Of a stretch of 64,000 bases of DNA, positions 1 to 12,600 are shown in pieces (within the stretch, counting starts at the first letter, position 1; the number at the start of each line of letters is the position of its first letter). Below the pieces are notes generated by a model. That model worked only from the letters and a program-made list of their open reading frames with translations, was not told where the DNA came from and ran no database searches. The position numbers were made by a program, and so were the translations under genes. The stretch lies in NCBI GenBank assembly GCA_027574665.1, contig CM050648.1, positions 45,789,700 through 45,853,699 of the forward strand, written 5' to 3'. The DNA comes from Rhynochetos jubatus. Its lineage: Eukaryota; Chordata; Aves; Eurypygiformes; Rhynochetidae.

Positions 1-1749
1 CATACAAGGGCACTAGATTTCATTTAATCCCTAGCATGAAAATATTTAGAAGTTTAAAATAATTCAGAGATTAGCAATTCTTATAAGATACAAACCTTAG
101 TTCATGAGATAAGGTCTCTGCATAAGTCAGGTAAAAAGTAGTCACTACCAATATATAAAAATGTGTTAGATCAACTCTGAGATGATTATATGGTGCTCTT
201 CTGGAAAATATGTATGCTGAAAAACTAACATTTATCGCTCATCTTTATTTTAGCACCATAGTCTCCAAGGAAAAGGTCAACTAGGGATCCACCACACGCA
301 ACTAAAACCAGAGAAACTCTCTGAATAAAACCATCTGGGATCAGGCCTTGCCAGATCTTTGTCCTGGATCACCTTAAGCAAAAAATTCAACCAGTTATAG
401 GTCAAAGGAAAGTTTGCAATTGAAAAATAACTATCCCATCCCCTATAAATACAGAAAGTAAAGTATGACCATTTCATTATCTTGCACGTTTCCTTCAAAA
501 ATTCTGAATTGAACCGAAACCAAAAATTAGCTAACAGCTGCTCACCACAAGACCAGCTTCAACTTGCCTTCCTCATTATCCTCTATCAGGCAGCTTTACA
601 CGTCAGAGGTGGCTAGTTGACAGGAAAGACAAAGCACAGGGACTTGGAATATAAACTGAATCGCAACTGTAGTTTTCCACCCTTACAGATAAGTAAGAGT
701 TTTATCTTCATACCAAAACAATACGTGAAGTCTTTCCACGTAGTTAATTATCACTGAACAGAGGTAATTTTTTAATTAGATCTATTGGTATATAAGGGGG
801 GGAAGCCATTAAGTTATTCATCTTTCGAGATTTCCCATTAGAAAAGTAGTACACTCCTACCATGGGTAAATACTACCATAAAGATATTTTGGCAGCAATC
901 CTAACCCTCCAGAAGCTCTTGGTATTTGGCATATTTTGAAGTGGGGTGAAATAAATTTCATGGTCTTTTGATTATCCACACACTCCATTAGGTTCCAGAG
1001 ATTTAGTAAATACCACAAAACTTATGTTATATCGACTTTTGGCTTTTTTCCTTCTCCCACCATGAACTAGGCCACAAAATTAACAGGCCTTTTTAAAGAA
1101 TACTCATACAGCAAATGACCTCCTACTGTGAACACTGCTTTTCTATTCCCTCTTGGAAACCTCTCAAACAGCTCGCCTGCAATTTTTTTTTCTAGGAAAA
1201 CAGCGTATCCCAAGTAAAGCAGAACAACGGCTGCAACAGAGTGATTGCTGAGGATTTACCCTCCTGTGTACAACAAATTCCCAGAAGAAAGTTTACTGGT
1301 GAGGCTGACCACCCATGAAAATTCCCACTGTGTGGCACTCCAACTGAGAAGGGGGAAAGGGAAATTTGGAAAGGCATTCTCCGATTCACAGTGAACCCGC
1401 ACCTATTGCGGCCGCATAACTATTCTGGTTAGGGTTAAAAACTTTTTATAGCAGCATGGTTGCATCCAAAAAAGCCCTCTCATGAGGGCCACTAACGTGA
1501 ACGCATCTCGTAACATCCGGCCAACTCTCCATCTCCACTGGGGTAAGTCATGCTGGTATAACAGAAGCAGAACAACTTCTGCTGCCAGCATAAATCCCAG
1601 TTCTGCTCTCACAGGTTTACCTACAGTATCAGAAGAGACCGCAACAGTGTCACCCAGGACTGGAGCTATTTTAAATCAAATCTTCACAAACCTGAAAAAT
1701 ACTTGACTAGCCCTTGCTGGCCGCCAAGCTACCGATGCCAACCTGCTGT

Positions 1750-2590
1750 GGAAACCCACGGGAGCTGGGTCACACGTGCTGCCCCAGCAGCCGGCAGGCT
1801 GCCACCCACTCGTGTCACACCCCCAGGCCGCAGCAAGGCAGTGTCCCGGACAAAGGCGGCAGGACCGTGCTGCGTGACCCACGCACGGGGCAACGGGAGA
1901 CCGCTCTTCCCCTGCGAGCGGAGCTCCCCGCACGCTCCAGCCAAACTCTCAGTGACCTTAACAAAGAACCGATACATGAATCTGGATGAGTTTTAATAAG
2001 GCTTTAATCCTCCCCGGTAATAGCCATCCCTACCGGCAGGCGGTGGCACAGCTCCAGCCTGCCTGCCGGGGCCGGCCCCACCGCTCCCGCCACGCCGCCG
2101 CAGGGCCGCGCCCGCGGGAGGCGGTGGCCGGATCGGCCGGCGGGACGCGCCCGCCGCCGCGCAGCCCGGGCCTGCGGCGCCCTCTGCCGGCAGCGCCTGG
2201 CCGCGACCCCGGCAGTCCCGCGCCGTCCCAGGGAGAGGGCCCGGGGCAGCCGGGCCTGCAGGCAGGAGGAGCAGGTGCCCGCAGCGGCTACCGTGCCTCG
2301 GGAGGAGCCGACGGGCCCAGCCTCGCTGCGCCGGGGCTGCCCGGGACAGGCCCGCCAGGCCCCTCTCGGCGCTCCGCCGCACTGTCCTCGTCCAGCCGAA
2401 GTCTCCCCGGCTGCCCCTCGCCCTCTCGCTGGGCTCCTCTGAGCTCTCCCCGGCCTCCCCCAGGCTAGGCAAAGCCCGGTGCCGCCAGGCTGCCCTCGTG
2501 TGCCAGCCCCAGGCGGCTCGCAGGCCCGCTCTCGGCCTCTCCCTCGACTCCCGGGAAGCTGCCGAGCCGCCTCCAGCACCACGGGTTAAA
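1750..2590. promoter_or_regulatory. Intronic CpG island
   Basis: A sharply bounded GC-rich block with dense CpG, for example runs such as cgcgcccgcgggaggcgg around 2107. It is flanked by AT-rich intron, and the densest part is 1990-2560. It lies downstream of SPIDR exon 5 in transcript orientation. It could be an internal SPIDR promoter, a promoter of an unannotated transcript, or a methylated GC-rich insert. Three frames are open at once (1986-2468 plus, 1993-2595 and 2004-2582 minus), as expected when GC content removes stop codons, so none is called coding. Confidence 0.6.
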
Positions 2591-3059
2591 TTCACCTCTG
2601 CCTAGGACAGTGTCAGATCTCGAGCCCTAATACAGTGAAAGGATTTCTAAGGCACTAAAAGATAATTTCTGCCATATGTTCTACACTTGATACAGCGGGC
2701 AGTCTTTTTTTTTTCCCTTAGAAAATGTAACTTTATAAAAAATCAAACTACCAAGTCTTAGCTGGTATGATTCAATATTTACTGCTGCCCCTTTCCTGAG
2801 CTCCTCAATCCTCATCACTTTTCAGGGATGTAGGGAGCCCAATAATCAGTCCCGTATCTCCTCATCACTCTCGGAAGACACTCTGTTCCTAACACCTGGA
2901 TTTTATACAGTCGAGGTCTCAAAGTACTGAAAAGAAACAGGTAACAGTCCCCCCTACCACATTACAGGAAATTCAGACACCAGCTTGCTAAAGGCAGCCA
3001 GGGGCTGCAGAGAATCCAGGTCACCACATTTCTGGTGAGAAACCCTGATCACCTTTTTC

Positions 3060-3302
3060 CACACACATTGAAACACAAGAAAAATCCATTTAAATGTAAG
3101 AACAAACTTCCATACTGGGATGGTGACCACACACTGGCACAGGTTACCCAGAGAGACTGTGCAGCCTCCATCCTTGGAGATACAATCCAACCGGACACAC
3201 CCCTGAGCGAGGGGCTCCAGCTGACCCTGCTTTGAGCAGAGGGCTTCAACTGGATGATGTCCAGAGGCGCCTTCCCGCCTCAGTCATCCTGTAATTCAGT
3301 GA
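3060..3302 (+). mobile_element. Degenerate CR1 LINE 3' fragment
   Basis: An eroded but ordered match to the CR1 3' end: 'actggcacaggttacccagag', then 'cctccatccttggaga', then 'ggcttcaactggatgatgtccagaggcgccttcccgcctc', ending near 'cctgtaattc'. Older than the other CR1 copies here. Confidence 0.72.
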
Positions 3303-3518
3303 CCACACCACCACACTCGAGGTGTGGGGCACTGCTTGGTTTTGAGGTTTGGCAGTCAGAGAAAATGCCTTGAAATTCCCGTGTACAGAATTCCTTCTGA
3401 AGGGATGAGGTAAGCAAAAACCTCATGGTCCTCCAAATTAAATACACTCAAATATGAATACACTCCGTAATTATAGTAGAAACTTTTTTCTTTCTTAAAA
3501 CTTGAAACAGTTTCTCAC

Positions 3519-3676
3519 CTTACAAAGCTCATCCTTCTCCTCTTTGACAAGCAGAGAATTAAAATTTGTGCAAGAGTCCGAGTCTGATATCTCCAGTGAG
3601 CTGTCATCTTTTTCTGATCCATCACACCTAACGGTGGAATCGCTATCCTTCTCCCAATCAATGAACTCCAATTCGT
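3519..3676 (-). CDS. SPIDR: SPIDR coding exon 5 (FIDWE block)
   Basis: The exon has 158 bases (phase 1 in, phase 0 out), with acceptor CTTTCTTTTAG and donor AAG|GTGAGAAAC. It encodes (D)[13 protein letters not shown], then a Cys/Asp/Ser region, LEISDSDSC, and a Lys/Glu-rich end. DEL-FIDWE-DSD and [VL]EISD--SC are both conserved in vertebrate SPIDR. This is the last SPIDR exon that I can identify; the next would be left of position 1. Confidence 0.93.
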
Positions 3677-6600
3677 CTAAAAGAAAGCATTTGTTAAGAG
3701 TTTCTTAATCATCATGTGTTATTTATAAGCATGAAGTCAGAGCAATACTAGTTATCCCAAACTTGGGGAAAAAATGCAATATTGTTTTTTGACAGATGCT
3801 CAACTGATCTTTATGCTTCACTATTTTGTAACCCTGTCATAAACGTTAAATCCTACAAACAGACAATATTCTGTGAAGATATAAAAATTACATACCAAAA
3901 GAAAAAATTTCCATGTACTGCCCGCAAAGAGGCAGTGTATTTAACTGCTTAGGTAGGTAGAGTCTTTTTAGTTTGGCTATTACTAGTTTTCCCCGGGTTT
4001 AGTTAGGGGTTCTTTTGCCCGGTTGTGTTGGATTTTCCAAGTGCGCTTGTTCAGAATGAACTGTTCTAAACAAATACCTCAGACAGTGACCTGGAACAGC
4101 TAAAAATGTGGTGTAAGTTAACATCTGCTATTAGTGGTAACCCTCACAGAGAAATGGAAAAGCTAATTGAAATGGTCACCTCCTAAACCAACATGGCTAA
4201 ATACACAGGTCTGCAAATCGTACCTCTAAGTACATCAGACAGCACATCGTATTCTTCAGGATAAATTAATAGAAACAGACACAAGAAAAGACAAAGATTT
4301 AAAAAAAAAAAAAAAACACTTAAACAAAATGGCAGTAAACAATGAGATGCAGATGCGATGCAGACCTGTTCTTCCACCATCGTCATGACCAGATGGTGTT
4401 TAACACAACTCCAAAAGTCCACTCATACACCTCTGAGGATCTCCTGAAGGCGGTGGAAGCCTGAGCTGGCATAGCAGCCTCACCACCCTTCAGGTCCAAG
4501 TGCCACAAGGTACTGAGAGGAAGAATCTCATTGTATTTTGTATAAATGAGCATGTTCGGAGGAGGAGGGATGAAAGCTTTTTTTGTTTAGTAAATGTCGT
4601 ATTTCTAACACCAAAAGTCACGTACAGGGGAGAGGCAGCAGAGAAAGGGGGCACCTGCAGAATGCTCCAGGCATCTACCTATGCAGATTCATGGAACTGT
4701 GGCAGTAGCTGCTGGACTTGGCAGTGCTACTATTGTCTAAATCGCTAGTTTCTTCTTGGAATTTCCAAACTCTGAAGTCACCCAGACAAATAAACATGCA
4801 GCCGTGGTGTTGCCTGCTTTTTCATGCACACGAATGGATTTCTGTTTCTGTGAGAAAGCTTCATCAGAAATTTTACACAGCCATCAGTGAGCAGGTAGCC
4901 CAAAGAGGTCTCTCTCAGCTCTGCAGCAAGCTGCATGCAACTCGTGACAACCATATACGTTCCTTAATAAGACACTAGACAATGGGGTTTATCTTCTCAT
5001 GCTCAAGTATTAACAGTGTCTCTGAAGGTGACCTTCAGAGAAAATATTTTTAGAAGTGACATGCCCTTTCTCAGCTATTATCCCCATACTTACATCTGTA
5101 CCTACATATGCACATCTGTGCCTATACATGCACACACAGGTACATGCGTACAATACTATAATTAGTGTATATGAAGGTTACTTGAAAAATCATGGAAATT
5201 ACAGGTCTTTTACTGCCCACTGCTTTCAATTTATTTTTGGGTTTAGAAGAACAACAGGAAATTATTTGATTTCCTCAGTACCTTCAAGCAGATACATAAT
5301 GCATCAGGGTTTCTTCATTTACACAGAGAAACCAAATGTTGCTGTTTTACAAAAGTAAAAGTAAGTTTGTGTATTGTCTGTTAAAAAAAGAGAATTAAAG
5401 ATTAAAACCTGGAGGACATACTTGCAGGAGACAAGTGCAATAGAATGCTAATAATGGGAGGTTAGAAAGATTCCTGGTGAGCATTGGATCACAGTCTAGA
5501 CAATGGACAGTCATTTCAAAAAGAAGGAAAGAAAATCACTAGGAATTACAAAAGGTGACCATCAGATATATCAATTACAGTGTCAAATCAATGACAAAAA
5601 TATGGATGAAAGCTGGAATATTTTGAATTTTTGTTTTAAAACTCAAGAGCATGTTTAACCAGGTGCACACAAAAAGTAAATCAGTAAATTCATGCTCAAC
5701 TCAGTGACATATGAACGCTTTGTCAGACACCTGGGATGTGCAGTCTAGCTGTAATACGCCAAATCCAGCTGAAGCATTACAAACCTAATGTGATTAATTT
5801 TCCACACTGAAGACAATTCTTAACAAGTTATAATGCAAATTACACATTATCCTAATTAACACTGGTAGAATCACAGGATGGTTTGGGTTGGAAGGGACCT
5901 TAAAGACCACCAAGTTCCAACACCCTGCCATGGGCAGGGACACCCTCCACTAGACCAGGTTGCTCAAAGCCTCATCCAGCCTGGCCTTGGACACTGCCAG
6001 GGATGGGGCACCCACAGCTTCTCTGGGCAACCTGTTCCAGTGCCTCACCACCCTCTCCAGGAAGAATTTCTTCCTGATATCCAATCTAAATTTCGATGCT
6101 TTCAATTTAAACCCATTATCCCTTGTTCTGTCACTAGAGGCCCTTGTAAAAATTCCAGCCCCCCTCTGCTTACTTGGCCCCTTCAGGTACTGGAAGGTGC
6201 TATAAGGTCTCCCTGGAGCCTTCTCTTCTCCAGGCTGAACAAGCCCAATTCTCTCAGCCTGTCCCCACAGCAGAGGTGCTCCAGCCCTCTGATCATTTTC
6301 GTGGCCTCCTCTGGACTTGCTCCAACAGGTCCATGTCCAATAAAGAACACATGTAAAGATTTTCCTGTTTTCAGCCACACTTTTTAATCACCTTCTCTCT
6401 CCTCTGTCATCCCTTGCACCATGCATTAGAAAGCAAGTCCTAAGAACAAAACTCATGGTTGTTCTCACAGTACAGCTAACAAAGGAAACAATGCTGTGTA
6501 CAGAAATGAAAACTCCAGCCACAGAACACGATGCTATCTGCAGCTGCAAAGTCTGCCCCATGTAGTCAGTAGATACAGACAGCAATAGCACCAGTAGAAC

Positions 6601-9600
6601 TGGGCGGGCAGAGAAAGCTGTTCACAGTCCCAGTATCTGTACCGCAGCTCAGAGAAGGAAACGGTACAAATTAACTGTAATATATTGAAATGAACTGACA
6701 TGCTTTACTCAATGTTGTATGATCTGCCCAACGCTGCTCCTTCACTCCAAGGTTTAAATTTTTTTGTAGATCATTTATACTAAGAGCTTATTCTATACTC
6801 AGATGAAATTGTAAAAAAAAAAAACCTCCAGCTGATTTAACCAAAAAAGTACCACATCGTGTCATTTTGCCAGGATGACCTCATTTTCATTACAGCACTT
6901 GAAGTTGACAGAAGGTTTTTTGACAAATCTGTTTGCATTTGAACTTACCATCACTACTTCTGTCCTCTACCAATAGATCTTGTCTGCTAGGCGATTCCTC
7001 TATTTTGGAAGCGTGACTTTTTGTGCTGTGCAACCTTGGAAGCAATGTTTTATTTTCATCATCTGAAAAATCGCTGCCACTAGAGGTCCATATTATGTCC
7101 TCAGCTTCCTTAGAGCTTGCAGCAGCAGTTCCTATTAAGAAGGATTGTCAAGTGTTAGATTGTTACAGAAGTATAACGCTGTTAAATTTTTAAGAATTTT
7201 AAATTTAACCCTATTATTTCTGAAGTGGAAAAAAAAGATTAATACTGGAGCATTAACTCATACATAGTTCTTATACATACACGCTTTATTATCACTTGGG
7301 TTCTCCACAATAAATGCTAACACTTCATTTAATACAATGAGGCTATGACACTGTCCTTCAGCAAAGGGAGGACTAGCAATGACACACAGTTCTCTACACA
7401 CAGTCCTACGCACAGCTCCAGCATGTGCCCTTTTAAAATGCTAAGTGTTTAAATAAAGACTGTCTTTAGAATTCTGAGTTTGGGATTTCTCCGAGTTTAC
7501 ACAATGAGTAACAGAATAATAAAAGTATTCCATCAGTAGAGGTTACTCTCCAGTTTTGTCCTGAGTGAAAGAGATTTTAAACTTTTCAGAAGTAACAGAG
7601 TATAGCTGTTGTGTTTTTGATGCAAGACATTTAAACTCAAAATATCTTTCTCCATCATTTTTAATAACAAAAGCAAGGAGAAAAGACTTAATGCTTAGCA
7701 TGAAACATACAGAATTAGCAATCAGAGGAAGGCAGAACTTTCCACTTCCTACCACTACTAAAGCTTTTTAGGTAAATGGGAAGTTAGACAATTACTGGGG
7801 ATTTGGAATTAGGCAGTTGGGCCTAGAAGACAAGCACATCTTCTCCTGCAACACAGAGATTCTTCTCAGAAATCTAAAAGCAGCCTGATTTTGAACTCCA
7901 AAAGGTAAATCAAAGGTGCCCAGCAGGTCACCTACTTAACTCCAACAGAAGCAGCACAGCTGCTGGAGCAAGTAGAAACACAAAGAATTAAGAAGTCACT
8001 GCCACCTCTGTCTTTCCTCCGGACTCAAAAAAGGAAAGAAATGGAGGGAGTTGAAAAGTCCTCCTCCTCTTTATTATGCCTAGAGTTCTGTTCTTTTTTT
8101 TTTTTTTAATCACAATATTAACAGACTCAGGTACATACAGAAGACTGTGAAAGCAGGAGGTTGACAAAATTCTGGTTTTCTCTCTGTTGCTCATACTTAC
8201 AAAGTACATGTTTTCTCTCATGCCTATTTGTCTGTCTCTAGCAGAAGAGAGAATAGTTTTACCCTCTATCTAGACTGCTAAGGGTTGTTATTCATTCCCT
8301 CCTTTTAATGTGAGGAATTTAAATATCTTGTCCCTGCTAGAACACACAGCATCAGTGATGTTTCTTTCACCTGTTCAAGAGCAATAGCTGCCTGCAGCTT
8401 TGCGGAATGTATTTCTGGCACTCGAGGTGGAGAAAGGAGCGGAACCACAACAGCATCACAACCGTGTCTCTTAGCAAAATAAGCTGCTGGTTACAGTAAT
8501 AGAAGAAGAAAGTAACCAGCATTGAGCCAACTTCTACCTTGACAAAGGGCAAAACAAAGTGATAACCTTCTGACAATGCTACCATGAAATACTTGTAACA
8601 CACCTGCTGCACTTTCAGCAGTTGTTAACAGTGGTCCAAGATGCTTCTTAATCCTGGATTTCTTATCAGCAGGTCTCAGGGACTATATTAAAAAGAGGCA
8701 GAGAGATTTAAACACCAAGACATTAAAGACAATTTTAACATGTAGTAATATACTCAAAACTGTTGTTACTCATCCACCAAAACTCAGTAGCACAATTTCA
8801 AATTAGCTTTTCTATCTTCTACTACACTGCGATATAATGAATGAGGTAATAAAACATTGGAACAGTAACATAAAAGCTGAATTTTCATTGGTTTGGAGAA
8901 ATAGAAACTTACCGTGACTATGAAAGGAATCACATCTGACCTTGCAAAGAACAAGAGCCAGTAGTTTCAGCAATAAAATGTCAAACGTGGGCAGGAAAAG
9001 CACGCTTGATAAAGCATGTGCCCTATTCAAAGGTTACAAAAAGAAGCACTCTGGCCCTGTCTCTGATTTTATAAAATCCCACAAGCTATGCAACACTGAC
9101 TGCTCAGTATGAGAAACAGAAAAGCAACTTGGTTAAAGAAGATTTTCAGCACAAAGCACTTTTCTGTCAGAGCTGGCTGAACATCTCTGTTCACGACCAT
9201 ACACACAAAAAAAATGGGCATAATTTGATATATCATCCAAAACTGCATGTGCACCAAGATCCACATCTACAGGGTCATCAAAAAGCAGGATTTTCTACAG
9301 TGAAATCATTATTGCAAACATACTTTCTAGATCTAGCAAAAAAAAAAAATAATCTTCAAGTGCAAACTAATCTTTGTTTCCTATTTTTTAGGAGACACAG
9401 TACTCCCATCTCAAAAGTCAAAATATTTTTGTATCCCTCAGCGTATTACTGAAATTTTCCAAATGATAAGTGTTATCTAAAACACAACATATTAATGTAT
9501 GCTCCACAAATTACACTAATAAGTTAAGACAATGCCCTTATGGAACCTTGCTTTCTATTTTTCTGACAGTTACAACAATATGCTGTTAACTGGGAAACAA

Positions 9601-12600
9601 CACAAAAAAGGGCAACATCTTATAATTCACTCAAGCATGGAAATTGGTTTAACTGTTAGTTTACATTTCTTACACCGTTAAGTTAGTCAGCATTTTACCT
9701 CCAGCGCTGAAGTGCTCTGAAAACCATCCCCACACCTAAGCCACGCATTGGAAATTGAAGTAGCAGACACTGATGTCCTGACATTCGACTTTTTCAGCTG
9801 TAAGGGTGTCTCATCCGGGAAGGGTGTATATTCTGCACTCCAAAATCGCTTCCGCTACAAGGAAAAATAAACCCATTAAAAACAGTGTACACAATCCTTT
9901 TCACAGCATCACAGAACGGTTTGGGTTGGAAGGGACCTTAAAGACCATCCAGTTCCAACCCCCCTGCCATGGGCAGGGACACCCTCCACTAGACCAGGTG
10001 GCTCAAAGCCTCATCCAGCCTGGCCTTGGACACTGCCAGGGATGGGGCTTCCACAGCTTCTCTGGGCAACCTGTTCCAGTGCCTCACCACCCTCACTGTA
10101 AAGAATTTAAGAATCAGAATTTTCAAGTGAACGTTACTTTATCTAGACCATCCCTTTTACTGAATACTTAAATATAAACTCAATTTTTACTGAGCTGGGG
10201 AAAAAAAGTCTTGAATACTTGAAGCCATTGTTTTATGCAACACCATATAACAACATCAACCCCAATATCATGGGTAAATTTAATTTTTGTTAAGTACACT
10301 ACTTCTTGTTGACCTCAGTTACATTTGTAGTACCTGTTCACTGCCCAGTAAAGCTGAAAATATTATTGTAAACAGGAACAGCTCAGTAAAATACATTTTT
10401 AATTGAGTAATTCCTTCAAACTCTCACTTAATCTGTATTCTATGTTAGGCATGAGGTTAAACTAGATAATCACTATCCAGGGCTCCATTAAAACCAACCA
10501 AAAATCCCCAGACTCTTTCAGCTTTAAGAATTACTTTTGTTTTCACAACTATTCCCCCAAAAAATTGTAGACAAACTGTTGCATTCCCCTTACATGGGAT
10601 GCTGGAATTCATCTGGACTATTAGATGTCATGAAACAGGATACTGACCAGCATCCAGGGCTAATTTCATGCACTAGATTTTAACATCTGAGAATAGCTGA
10701 AGCTGAGAGAATTGCCTGTTATCATATCCTAAGTTATCTTTAAGATTCTACACCAATTTATACACATAAATTGATCTTAAGCACGATAAACATCTTAGCC
10801 CAATCTGCTTCTGAAACTTATCTTACAAAGTGTTGACTATATTACCGGCTTGAGTATGTCTGTCTTCTTTTGACAGACTTCCTCTCAAGCAACTACAGCA
10901 CTTGCATTTAAGAGCGACTCCAAAATTACGTTAATCATCACATAAATATTCAGCCAGGCTGGTCAATCAGGACTGTATCATACGCTTGGAATTAAGAAAC
11001 ATATGCAAAAGTCTTTGCAACTTTTGTCCATTTTATAACTGATGATGTGTATTTGTTTCCTCTAGATCTTTTGAGTGCTCACAAGAATGGAACCAGTACT
11101 TTCCAAAAGCATACAGCCATCAGCATTTCACTTCACCCCTCTGATCAGCTGGTCCTATTGTCACACAGTGAGAAGACAGGCAGTGTGCGCTGGCAGTCCA
11201 GAAAGCCAACCGTGTCCTGGACTGTATCCAGAGAAGCGTGGCCAGCAGGGCGAGGGAGGGGATTCTCCCCCTCTGCTCTGCTCTTGTGAGACCCCACCTG
11301 GAGTGCTGCATCCAGCTCTGGGGACCCCAACATCAGAAGGATATCGACCAGTTGGAGCAAGTTCAGAGGAAGCCACCAAGATGCCCAGAGGGCTGGAGCC
11401 CCTCTGCTATGGGGACAGGCTGAGAGAGTTGGGCTTGTTCAGCCTGGAAAAGAGAAGGCTCCGGGGAGACCTTATAGCACCTTCCAGTATCTGAAGGGGG
11501 CTACAGGGAAGCTGGGGGGACTTTTTACAAGGGCCTGTAGTGACAGGACAAGGGGTAATGGGTTTAAATTGAAAGCGTCGAGATTTAGATTGGGTATCAG
11601 GAAGAAGTTCTTCCCAGAGAGGGTGGTGAGGCACTGGCACAGGTTGCCCAGAGAAGCTGTGGATGCCCCATCCCTGGAAGTGTTCTAGGCCAGGCTGGAT
11701 GAGGCTTTGAGCAACCTGGTCTAGTGGAGGGTGTCCCTGCCCATGGCAGGGGGTTGGAACTGGATGGTCTTTAAGGTCCCTTCTGACCCAAACCATTCTG
11801 TGATACTACAAAGAAGGCCTTACAGTTTCCTCTGATGGCAGCTGACCTTGATAACAGCCTCTTTTAAAATTGCTGGAGGTACTTACACCACAAAGCAGCT
11901 ACTACAAAGGTCATTATCAAAGTCAAACTAACCCCATAGCTACTCCCACAGATACATAAATGAGATGTGCAATCTTTAAGCTGACATGATGTTAAATAAG
12001 GAATCAAAAGCACTTTTGGAAAGACATGATATCACATAAGGAGGCTAAGGCAGTTTAAACAATACAGGTCAACATGATGACACAAAGAGAATTTAAATTC
12101 TGCTTTCCTCCCAGTGAGATGCTGGCAGAGGCCTTGATTTCCAGAGTACTTAGACATGAACTTCTACATTGTGTATCCTCCTGATAGGTACTTCTGCACA
12201 GAAAAAAGCATGGATGGGGGAAATATTAATAACTGAAAGATGTCATGGCCCATGCTTTGGTTCTGCAGCAAAATGTCACAGCAAGGACTCACTCCAGTTG
12301 GAGACATTCGCTTCACCTCCACATCCCCCAAACTGCATGACTTCTGCCCGGCTCAGCGTTAACAGTACAGCCAGCACTGAACCCAGGCTCAAAGCCATGC
12401 CATGGCTCTGGTTTGCTTTTTTGATACTGGGTTTTCTTATTTGGGGGTGGACATGAGGCATTTTTAAAACTCAAGCCAGTGCTGGAAGCCTTGCTTATAC
12501 AAATGTTTTCATAGCTTCAAGATGATTCTGCAGACATTTACAGTGTAAAATGCAGTTCATCTAAACTTATTTCTTAAATGGGACACTCCAGTTTTTAAGA

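Larger units (their letters stand above)
1..3518 (-). other. SPIDR: SPIDR intron after exon 5 (runs off the left edge)
   Basis: AT-rich intron containing an unexplained CpG island (about 1750-2590) and a degenerate CR1 relic (about 3060-3302). I looked for the next SPIDR exon here and found none that joins in phase. Open frames at 277-498 and 1192-1612 resemble nothing known to me and lack coding signs. Confidence 0.7.

Noticed and set aside
1986..2595. Long overlapping open frames of 160-200 codons on both strands
   Set aside because: They lie in a CpG island where stop codons are rare. Several frames are open at once and the products are Gly/Ala/Arg/Pro-rich without domains.
2800..2900. 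Candidate next SPIDR exon encoding SSESDEEIRD on the minus strand
   Set aside because: A stop follows at once, no acceptor/donor pair fits the phase, and the sequence does not match the expected family segment.
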